A DNA stretch of 12,532 nt from Marinagarivorans sp. UBA5868. GTDB lineage: Bacteria; Pseudomonadota; Gammaproteobacteria; Pseudomonadales; Cellvibrionaceae. Both the position numbers and the translations under genes were made by a program. The stretch covers positions 1 to 12,532 of the forward strand of contig DJFQ01000211.1 in NCBI GenBank assembly GCA_002432095.1. Direction: 5' to 3'. Under the pieces are notes generated by a model. It was not told where the DNA came from and did no database searches. It saw only the letters and a list, made by a program, of their open reading frames with translations. Each line of letters opens with the position of its first letter. Within the stretch, counting starts at the first letter, position 1. Below, piece after piece: positions 6,977 to 12,532 of the stretch.

Positions 6977-8003
6977 AGCTCTCTCGCTGGCGGGAGCCGC
7001 TGGTATTTCCGTGCGCACCAAACGTTTTGTTTCCGTCAGAGCGCCCGGCGTGTTTTTTTGCCTTTTGGTGGTGCTTGCCTCCAGTTACATGAGCGAACAC
7101 TACGGCAGCTCAAAAATTCTCGGGGCCTTGTTGCTTGGAATGGCATTTAATAGTATTTCCGGTTACCGGGAATTTACGGCCGGTATAGAGTTTTGTGCAA
7201 AGACCATGTTGCGGATCGGCATCGTATTACTGGGTGCGCGCATTACTTTTTCCCAGATCTCCGAATTGGGGATGCGGCCGCTATGGATAGGCGGGTGTGT
7301 GGTTGTGGCGACGCTGCTATTCAGTCTTGTCGCCGCGCGTCAACTTAAAATGGATCGAACAGCCGGACTTATTGCCGGTGCCGCTGTAGGCATCTGTGGC
7401 GTCTCTGCGGCCATGGCTGTGGCCAGCGTGTTGCAGGAAAAATCAGCAAATAAATTGGTGGACGGTCACTTGCTTTGCACATTGGTGGGCATCACCGGCA
7501 TCAGTACCGTTTGCATGATTGTTTACCCTGGATTGTTATTAATGTTGGGACTTGACTCCTACCAAATGGGTTTATTTCTCGGCGCAAGTATTCACGATGT
7601 CGCACAGGTGTTCGGTGCGGGACAGATGATTTCGCCGGAGGTTGCAGAACTTGCAACCTACACAAAAATGTTGCGCGTGGCTATGTTGATTCCGGTGGTT
7701 ATGGTGTTGGCGATTATGTGTCGCACACGGGACGCCAGCGAGCGTAACTTCCACAAAATAATCCCGCCGTTTTTACTGGCATTTATTGCTTTTGTAGTGG
7801 TGGCTAACACCGGCGCTTTATCGGCACCGGCAATCGCAACGGTCAATGAGTTATCGCAGTTCTGTCTATGGCTCTCCATGGCCGCGCTTGGAGCAAAAAC
7901 CAACTTGGTGGAAATGTGGCGCATGGGAAAAAGCCCGTTCCTATTATTGCTGCTGAACACGATTTTTCTGGCGGTTTTATCGTTGATATTGGTTTATAGA
8001 TAA
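6969..8003 (+). CDS. YeiH/UPF0324 family membrane protein ('putative sulfate exporter')
   Basis: This 344-residue integral membrane protein has about ten hydrophobic segments and no catalytic domain. Two family motifs are clear: GAAVGICGVSAAMAV with C143 in the first half, and GASIHDVAQVFGAG at 205-218 in the second. The N-terminal 25 residues are basic and cytoplasmic. The start ATG 6969 overlaps the end of the DUF971 gene, showing tight operon linkage. The family is annotated as putative sulfate exporter because members occur near sulfonate-degradation genes; transport is little tested. In this operon, export of sulfite, sulfate or another oxyanion product of the redox enzyme would fit. The family call is firm; the substrate is inferred. 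Confidence 0.9.
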   Translation: MLKALSLAGAAGISVRTKRFVSVRAPGVFFCLLVVLASSYMSEHYGSSKILGALLLGMAFNSISGYREFTAGIEFCAKTMLRIGIVLLGARITFSQISELGMRPLWIGGCVVVATLLFSLVAARQLKMDRTAGLIAGAAVGICGVSAAMAVASVLQEKSANKLVDGHLLCTLVGITGISTVCMIVYPGLLLMLGLDSYQMGLFLGASIHDVAQVFGAGQMISPEVAELATYTKMLRVAMLIPVVMVLAIMCRTRDASERNFHKIIPPFLLAFIAFVVVANTGALSAPAIATVNELSQFCLWLSMAALGAKTNLVEMWRMGKSPFLLLLLNTIFLAVLSLILVYR

Positions 8004-8061
8004 GTTGGCGATTGTAAGAGCGATTGCTGTTTTGATTTGCCAGTGAGTGGAGATGATTTCT

Positions 8062-9159
8062 ATGTTAAATGAAGCCAGGCAAAGCACTACAGAAGCGCAT
8101 GTGCTTTCCGCTCTGCGGGATTTTATTTTTCCGGTGTTTGGTGAGAGCCTCATTGATTTGGACGCGGTTCGGCGAATTCACATTGAAAATGGTCGGGTGA
8201 CAATTCATTTATATTTGGCGGCAAAGGTGGCCTCACTGCACGGGCGGTTGGTGCTAATGATTCAAAACCATTTAGAAGGCGCGGGTATTCATGGCGTTCA
8301 GGTTGTTATAGATAGCGATGCATCGGATGAAGACTTCGATTTTTCCGTCGCGGACGCGCGGGTGCGAAATATCCTAATCGTGGCCTCGGGAAAAGGTGGT
8401 GTGGGCAAGTCCAGCACCGCCATGAACCTGGCGTTGGCATTGCGCGCTGAAGGCGCGTCGGTTGGCGTGTTGGATGCGGATATTTACGGTCCGAGTATGC
8501 GCACCATGCTCGGCGTGCCCGAGTCGGTAAAGCCTGTATTGGTTAATGAAAAGTACGTGGAGCCGATCAGAAAATACGGTTTGGCGACTATGTCGGTCGG
8601 GTATTTGTCCCCGGATAAAACGCCAATGATTTGGCGCGGCCCTATGGCGGTTAAGGCACTGCAGCAATTATTGGAGCAAACCTTGTGGGGTGATTTGGAT
8701 TATTTGATTGTCGATATGCCACCGGGTACCGGCGATATTCACATTTCCCTTGCGCAAAAGCTGCAGCGGGCTACTGCTCTGGTGGTGACAACGCCGCAGG
8801 AGGTAGCACTTATCGATGCGCGAAAAGGTTTGGAAATGTTCAATAAAGTCGGCATCCCGGTGCTTGGTATAGTAGAAAATATGGCGACGCATGTGTGTTC
8901 GCGCTGCGGATTCGAAGAGGATATTTTTGGTGCCCACGGGGCAGCAAAAATGGCAGAGGATTATGGCGTCGCTATGCTCGGTTCCTTACCGCTTGATAAA
9001 AAAATTCGTGAGCATCTGGACAGCGGCATACCCAGCGTCGCTCGCGATCCGATGTCCGATATTTCTCAGTGCTACGCCATACTTGCGCAGCGGGTGGCCG
9101 TGGCTGCGTGGAGGGCAAAAATAACTGGCATGCAGATGCCGCATATTGAAATTGCCTAA
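8062..9159 (+). CDS. Mrp/ApbC/Nbp35 family Fe-S cluster carrier ATPase with N-terminal MIP18-like domain
   Basis: This cytoplasmic P-loop ATPase of 365 residues binds a [4Fe-4S] cluster between two subunits and passes it to target enzymes. Residues about 5-85 form a MIP18/DUF59-like domain. The deviant Walker A GKGGVGKS is at 110-117, then DADIYGPSMRTMLG, the MIWRGPM stretch, Walker B DYLIVDMPPGTGD, and the cluster-binding C279-S-R-C282 motif followed by FGAHGAAKMAEDY. All key residues are present. In-frame starts exist at 8047 (GTG), 8053 and 8062. GGAG at 8049-8052 is well placed only for 8062, so that one is chosen, with moderate certainty. As the last gene of a cluster rich in Fe-S proteins it is likely their dedicated assembly factor, a second copy beside any housekeeping Mrp. 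Confidence 0.94.
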   Translation: MLNEARQSTTEAHVLSALRDFIFPVFGESLIDLDAVRRIHIENGRVTIHLYLAAKVASLHGRLVLMIQNHLEGAGIHGVQVVIDSDASDEDFDFSVADARVRNILIVASGKGGVGKSSTAMNLALALRAEGASVGVLDADIYGPSMRTMLGVPESVKPVLVNEKYVEPIRKYGLATMSVGYLSPDKTPMIWRGPMAVKALQQLLEQTLWGDLDYLIVDMPPGTGDIHISLAQKLQRATALVVTTPQEVALIDARKGLEMFNKVGIPVLGIVENMATHVCSRCGFEEDIFGAHGAAKMAEDYGVAMLGSLPLDKKIREHLDSGIPSVARDPMSDISQCYAILAQRVAVAAWRAKITGMQMPHIEIA

Positions 9160-9430
9160 AAGCGCAGCAAATATGACTCTTTTATTACAGTAATGTGACT
9201 GCTGATCCACGATGACGCGGTGCTGCTCATTTTATTTGAGGACGGGTTTTACGTATTTATTTATTAATGGGTTTTCAATGCTCATGACAAAAAATAAACT
9301 CTTCATTCATTAATACGAAAAATAAGATTTTCCGTCTTTGCGTGTATTTTGGTGTTTTTTTCTCCTGCTGATTTTTTCTCGCTGACTCCGCTTCAAAACA
9401 CTCGTTGGAATTTAATTTTCGTTGTGCGAA

Positions 9431-9452
9431 TTTTGCTAACTCGCTAGCAAAA
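9431..9452. repeat. Inverted repeat (8-bp stem, 6-base loop)
   Basis: TTTTGCTA (9431-9438) pairs perfectly with TAGCAAAA (9445-9452). It is flanked by two copies of CGTTGTG (9420-9426 and 9453-9459). There is no following T-run on either strand, so it does not look like a terminator; it could be a regulator site upstream of the dioxygenase gene. Confidence 0.4.
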
Positions 9453-9529
9453 CGTTGTGGCAGAAAAAATAAAAACCTGAATTTCGCCAACTGAATCGCA
9501 CTTTTAGCTCGACGGCATCTCTAGAATTG

Positions 9530-9543
9530 GGGAAATAACCCCC
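9530..9543 (+). promoter_or_regulatory. GGGG/CCCC mini-hairpin covering the likely ribosome site of the dioxygenase gene
   Basis: GGGG (9530-9533), loop AAATAA, CCCC (9540-9543). The only purine-rich ribosome-site candidate, TGGGGA, is the left arm, and ATG 9546 follows two bases after the right arm. Folding would hide the site, so translation may be low or controlled. A four-pair stem is short, so this is tentative. Confidence 0.35.
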
Positions 9544-9545
9544 AC

Positions 9546-10550
9546 ATGCAACGAGCATCCGTTATGAAAAAAACACATCCAGGCGACCAGTTTCTCAGTT
9601 CCACCGAAGCGGGGCGGCGTAAATTGGTCAAGGCGATTGGCTCCGCGGTGGTGGCGGTTCCTGTAATGAGCCTGTTGGGTTGTGGTGGTGGCTCGACGGG
9701 TGGCAGCTCAAGTAGTAGCAGCTCCAGCTCGAGCAGTAGCTCCAGTAGCAGTTCGAGTTCCACTAGCAGTTCAAGCAGCAGTTCCAGCTCCAGCAGCAGT
9801 TCAAGCTCAAGTAGCAGTGGGGCACCCGTGGAAGGATGGGCGTCCGGCGGCACCGCTGCCATGTGGACGGCCTTTCCGCCAGCAAATCCGTTTACTCCTG
9901 GCAGCAGCACAACCTGCGCACCGACCGGTGATTTGCTTTTGGGTCCCTGTTTTTTCTCTCTCGATCATTTCCGTGAAGACATTTCCGACGGCGAAAAAGG
10001 AGTACCGGTCATTTTTGCGATTCAGGCCGTCAACCGTCAGTGTCGGCCATTGTCGGGTGTGATCGTCGATATCTGGCATACCAACTGTGAGGGTTTTTAT
10101 TCTGCGGACAACAGCGAAGCCGAGATGAGTTCTCCAGATTGGGATGGACCGTTTTGCGCCAACGATAATCAGCGCGCTATGGCCTCTCGCTGGCATCGCG
10201 GCGCACAAATCACCAACGCCGAAGGTGTTGCCTACTTTAAATCTTGTTTTCCCGGCTGGTATGCGGGCCGTACCAACCATATCCATCTGCGCTTTGTCGA
10301 AAACGACAACACGCTGCTGGCGACGCAATTTGCATTCGAAGACGCTTTAAACAACGACATTCACGTTAATCACCCCGAATACATCGGTCGGGTCCAGGAT
10401 ACGCCGCTTGCGCGGGATGGCGTGTTTGGCGGCGGCTTTGGTGGTGGTTTCGGAGGCGGTGGCGGCTCGTCGGCCAATTGGGTCATGAACACCCGCCGTA
10501 ATGAAGACGGCTCCATGCTCGCTTACCGGTCCGTCATTCTGGACGTGTGA
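9546..10550 (+). CDS. Exported lipoprotein, intradiol ring-cleavage dioxygenase family, with poly-Ser linker
   Basis: This 334-residue protein begins with a long signal peptide containing GRRKLVK at 23-29 (a Tat-like twin arginine), a hydrophobic stretch and a lipobox LLGC with C46. It should be an exported, possibly folded and metal-loaded, lipoprotein. Residues 54-91 are 37 Ser with one Thr. A catalytic domain follows with the pattern of non-heme Fe(III) intradiol dioxygenases, which open catechol-type rings between the hydroxyls: VIVDIWHTNCEGFYS (Y185), then PGWYAGRTNHIHLRF with Y239, H245 and H247, giving the Tyr2His2 iron set. A FGGGFGGGFGGGGG insertion follows at 10425-10466. ATG 9546 is used; ATG 9564 is possible and keeps the signal. 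The next gene encodes a similar lipoprotein with a tyrosinase-like domain. The exact substrate is unknown. Confidence 0.88.
   Translation: MQRASVMKKTHPGDQFLSSTEAGRRKLVKAIGSAVVAVPVMSLLGCGGGSTGGSSSSSSSSSSSSSSSSSSSTSSSSSSSSSSSSSSSSSSGAPVEGWASGGTAAMWTAFPPANPFTPGSSTTCAPTGDLLLGPCFFSLDHFREDISDGEKGVPVIFAIQAVNRQCRPLSGVIVDIWHTNCEGFYSADNSEAEMSSPDWDGPFCANDNQRAMASRWHRGAQITNAEGVAYFKSCFPGWYAGRTNHIHLRFVENDNTLLATQFAFEDALNNDIHVNHPEYIGRVQDTPLARDGVFGGGFGGGFGGGGGSSANWVMNTRRNEDGSMLAYRSVILDV
9705..9818 (+). repeat. Poly-serine linker coding repeat in the dioxygenase lipoprotein
   Basis: Thirty-eight codons encode 19 Ser, one Thr and 18 Ser. Codons are mixed: 26 are AGC/AGT and 11 are TCN, with no TCT. Such linkers are common between the anchor or binding modules and catalytic domains of secreted proteins in Cellvibrio, Saccharophagus and Teredinibacter. 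Confidence 0.95.
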
Positions 10551-10616
10551 TCGCTTTTGACGGCGGCTTCAGGGCCGTCCGTCACCTCATAAAAAATCAT
10601 CAGGTCAGGGGGAATC

Positions 10617-12065
10617 ATGAATATATCAGCGGCTTTATTGCCCGCGGGCTGCGTGCGGCTTGCAGGTGCGGTTTTGGTAGTGGCGGCCTTGTCCGCATGT
10701 GGCGGAAATGACTCGCCATCCAGTTCATCCAGCAGCAGTTCTTCGAGCAGTTCATCGAGCTCTACTACATCATCATCGTCTTCCAGTTCTAGTTCATCGT
10801 CTTCTTCGAGCAGTTCTACGGGTATGGTCCACGCCCATGATCATTGTGTAGATGGATTTGATCCGCATCCGACTAATGGGTCGCTGCCGGATCGGTTTGC
10901 CGAATACACAGAAAACGGACAAACCGACGCGACTTTGCGCCCAGAAATTATCGCCTGGATGGACTCTCACGCTTGGCAGGAAAGCCATTTTTTCTGGCAC
11001 CAGGTGCGCCGATGTTCGCCCGGCGGTGGTGGCTTTGGCGGGGGCTTTGGTGGCGGTGGTAATGGCGGCGTCGATCCGTGTTCCTTCACCGATATGAAAC
11101 CCGAGCAGAATGAATGCGCCGGTCCGCAGGATGGTTATGAATTTCTGGTGATGCATCGCCATATGATTCATACCCTGAAGCAGCTGTGGCCCAGCATGCA
11201 GGATCAGTTTGATGGTTGGGACAAGTTCCCAGCGCAGACGGATTACCCGGATATTCTCCGTCAGTACTTCCGGCCCTGGGCTAGCGGCGTTTTATCCGAT
11301 GCGGCAAGTGCGGACCGCATTGATCAGATGACCCGAGAAGAGGTGCTGGCCATATGGCCCACCGAAGGCCATTTTGGTCAATGGATTCAGTGCGGCACTC
11401 TACAGGGCGGTCTGGGTTTGAATGGCCTGCACGGCGCGCTGCACTTCAATGCCTATCCGCCGAACAATCAGGCTCACAGCGTCGCTAATCAACGTCGCAA
11501 TCTCGACTCTTATACCTTCTGGAAACTGCATGGCTGGATCGACTTGGTATGGGAGAAATATCGCAATAAAGTCGGTTTGACGCCGGATGAACCCAAGCTG
11601 CAGGCGGAATTAATCAAGCAGTGTCAGGAGCACCACTTTTGGGCCGAGCAGATTGACCCTAGCCTGGCGCAACCCGATCCCAACGAGGGTCCTGAAGAAT
11701 CCGGTTATTTTCACGAAATGGTGCGCCCAGCACTGGAGCAGGGCGGTTGTACCGGCTGTCATGGGCCGGGAGAGTCCGCCGGGTTGCGCCTGGGTTACGA
11801 GGTGTCGTCAGCGGAGATTGTTCAGCGTTTGGTTAATGTCGACGCGCGCAATGTGCAAAACACCAAACTGGTGGTGCCCGGCAACCCGGATGCCAGCTGG
11901 TTATATCAAAAGGCCTCCGGCGCCAGCCAAAGCGCAAGTGTCACCTGTAACCAGTCCGCTGCGTCTACCTGTAAGCAGCCGATGCCGGGGATGAGCGAAG
12001 TGGGTTTGAGTGCATTGCGCCAGTGGATATTGGACGGCGCGCCGGCTCCCACTTCGCAACCTTAA
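10617..12065 (+). CDS. Exported lipoprotein: tyrosinase-like type-3 copper domain fused to a C-terminal cytochrome c domain
   Basis: The 482-residue protein has a lipoprotein signal with lipobox LSAC (C28) and a Ser/Thr linker at 35-67. The central part (about 72-320) resembles tyrosinases. The CuB half is clear: H272 and H276 in LHGALH, then FWKLHGWIDLVWEKY with H305. The CuA half is less standard; candidates are H118/H124/H128 and FLVMHRHMIH with H180, H182 and H185, and the CuA2 His normally nine residues before the HR motif is not seen. A GGGGFGGGFGGGG insertion is at 136-148. The C-terminal part (about 360-482) is a heme c domain with C378-T-G-C-H382, the PGNPDASWLYQKA stretch and a likely axial Met (M456 or M459) before the final LRQWILDGAP helix. 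It could oxidise phenols and pass electrons to or from heme. AGGGGGA at 10607-10613 supports the start. Confidence 0.83.
   Translation: MNISAALLPAGCVRLAGAVLVVAALSACGGNDSPSSSSSSSSSSSSSSSTTSSSSSSSSSSSSSSSSTGMVHAHDHCVDGFDPHPTNGSLPDRFAEYTENGQTDATLRPEIIAWMDSHAWQESHFFWHQVRRCSPGGGGFGGGFGGGGNGGVDPCSFTDMKPEQNECAGPQDGYEFLVMHRHMIHTLKQLWPSMQDQFDGWDKFPAQTDYPDILRQYFRPWASGVLSDAASADRIDQMTREEVLAIWPTEGHFGQWIQCGTLQGGLGLNGLHGALHFNAYPPNNQAHSVANQRRNLDSYTFWKLHGWIDLVWEKYRNKVGLTPDEPKLQAELIKQCQEHHFWAEQIDPSLAQPDPNEGPEESGYFHEMVRPALEQGGCTGCHGPGESAGLRLGYEVSSAEIVQRLVNVDARNVQNTKLVVPGNPDASWLYQKASGASQSASVTCNQSAASTCKQPMPGMSEVGLSALRQWILDGAPAPTSQP
10719..10817 (+). repeat. Poly-serine linker coding repeat in the copper/heme lipoprotein
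   Basis: Thirty-three codons encode 15 Ser, two Thr and 16 Ser directly after the lipoprotein anchor. Here 20 Ser codons are TCN (seven of them TCT) and 11 are AGC/AGT, the reverse of the bias in the neighbouring gene's linker. Confidence 0.95.
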
Positions 12066-12068
12066 TGC

Positions 12069-12105
12069 GATAGCCACCTGTCGACGCCAGGTGGCTATCT
12101 TTCTC
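12069..12105 (+). terminator. Rho-independent terminator after the copper/heme lipoprotein gene
   Basis: A perfect 12-bp stem, GATAGCCACCTG (12069-12080) with CAGGTGGCTATC (12088-12099), has a 7-base loop and is followed by TTTCTCT. It starts three bases after the stop codon and ends before the next gene's ribosome site, so it separates the lipoprotein pair from the gene at 12130. Confidence 0.9.
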
Positions 12106-12129
12106 TGCTCGAATTAGGTGAGGTGAAAA

Positions 12130-12532
12130 ATGAAAACGCTGGCTGCAATTTTTTTTCTTCTGCTTACAGGCGCGGTTGGTGCGGCACAAGAGTCGATGGA
12201 ATTATTGAGAGATGGTGTGATTGTCGCTGGTGAGCTGAACCCGGGTTTTCACGGTCGAGCCGCGAACATTGAGGCCAAAATTTTGGAAATCAAAACGTCG
12301 CCGGACAACACCCAGGTGCTCAAACTCGCGCTGCCGCAAAAAGATATAAAGCCGATTTGGGCCACGACTTTTGTTCCTCTTGCAAAAGATGAAGTCAAGA
12401 TCGGTGATACCTTGCTCTTCAAGGGTTACATCGCCACCACTAACTCTGTAGATCCAAGTGGCAGGCTGGGGGTATTGGTAGAAGATAGCGCCGCGGTATT
12501 GCGCGCGCGTACTATCGAAACGCCTACACGTA
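12130..12532 (+). CDS. Exported protein of unknown function, 5' part only
   Basis: An open frame from ATG 12130 runs to the window edge without a stop (134 codons visible). AGG at 12121-12123, in an AGGTGAGGTGA stretch, is six bases upstream. The N-terminus MKTLAAIFFLLLTGAVGA is a clear Sec signal peptide, with likely cleavage near AVGA/AQE. The visible mature part is mixed alpha/beta in character. It has no Cys, no CxxCH and no lipobox, and includes strands such as IEAKILEIKTS and GDTLLFKGYIATT. I do not recognise the family. It follows a terminator, so it probably has its own promoter or depends on read-through. A periplasmic location is likely. Confidence 0.8.
   Translation, partial: MKTLAAIFFLLLTGAVGAAQESMELLRDGVIVAGELNPGFHGRAANIEAKILEIKTSPDNTQVLKLALPQKDIKPIWATTFVPLAKDEVKIGDTLLFKGYIATTNSVDPSGRLGVLVEDSAAVLRARTIETPTR

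Larger units (their letters stand above)
9160..9545 (+). other. Non-coding AT-rich gap between the Fe-S operon and the lipoprotein genes
   Basis: No convincing gene lies here on either strand. It holds an 11-bp palindrome ATTACAGTAAT at 9184-9194, a hairpin at 9431-9452 and a small GC hairpin at 9530-9543. No stem followed by a clear T-run marks the end of the Mrp gene, and no strong -35/-10 pair was found, although the promoter of the dioxygenase gene is expected in this stretch. The base composition is much more AT-rich than the flanking genes. Confidence 0.6.

Noticed and set aside
9275..9490. Minus-strand frame of 71 residues in the intergenic gap
   Set aside because: It is Lys/Phe-rich as expected from AT-rich DNA, with no motif and no clear ribosome site.
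9521..9910. Minus-strand frame rich in Leu and Glu opposite the dioxygenase gene
   Set aside because: It is the complement of the poly-Ser repeat; repetitive codons keep the opposite frame open by chance.
9682..10062. Plus-strand Ala/Val-rich frame inside the dioxygenase gene
   Set aside because: It is a frame-shifted reading of the poly-Ser repeat with no domain content.
10559..10579. GACGGC/GCCGTC hairpin between the two lipoprotein genes as a terminator
   Set aside because: The stem is only six pairs with a nine-base loop and no T-run follows, so co-transcription of the pair remains more likely.
9705..10817. The two poly-Ser segments as a CRISPR or tandem-repeat array
   Set aside because: The repetition is at the protein level with irregular Ser codons; there are no fixed repeat units or spacers.

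Overview
The window reads as a chromosomal stretch from a gammaproteobacterium, most likely of the Cellvibrio / Teredinibacter / Saccharophagus type. The main clue is a pair of exported lipoproteins with 30-40-residue poly-serine linkers, a hallmark of secreted proteins in these plant-polymer degraders. The 7Fe ferredoxin is also close to the Azotobacter/Pseudomonas form. All recognised genes lie on the + strand. The taxonomic guess is inference from sequence style; no rRNA or tRNA is present.

Region 1 (1-2344) is the end of an operon. It holds what may be the last codons of a permease, a NitT/TauT-type ABC ATPase, an SCO1/SenC thioredoxin-fold protein and a diheme cytochrome c4-like protein. 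The last three overlap by a few bases and are probably translationally coupled.

Region 2 (2345-9159) starts with a short AT-rich promoter region carrying a perfect 12-bp palindrome. A tight run follows: GntR/UTRA regulator, AprA-like FAD enzyme, very small 2x[4Fe-4S] ferredoxin, HEAT-repeat protein, FdxA-type 7Fe ferredoxin, DUF971 protein, YeiH-family exporter (called 'putative sulfate exporter') and an Mrp/ApbC Fe-S carrier ATPase with an N-terminal MIP18-like domain. The picture is an inducible flavin/Fe-S redox enzyme with its own electron carriers, Fe-S assembly helpers and an exporter. With the TauT-type ATPase upstream, it suggests use of an imported organosulfur or similar small molecule. 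The substrate cannot be read from the sequence.

Region 3 (9160-9545) is a non-coding AT-rich gap with small hairpins.

Region 4 (9546-12105) encodes two exported lipoproteins: an intradiol ring-cleavage dioxygenase-like protein with a Tat-like signal, and a tyrosinase-like type-3 copper domain fused to a monoheme cytochrome c. Both have poly-Ser linkers and a matching Gly/Phe-rich insertion. A possible reading is extracytoplasmic oxidation of phenols followed by ring opening, with the heme passing electrons. A strong rho-independent terminator closes the region.

Region 5 (12130-12532) is the start of an unrecognised exported protein that runs off the window.

The two best candidates for an undescribed system are the AprA-like flavoprotein / Fe-S operon (2483-9159) and the tyrosinase-cytochrome / intradiol dioxygenase lipoprotein pair (9546-12065).
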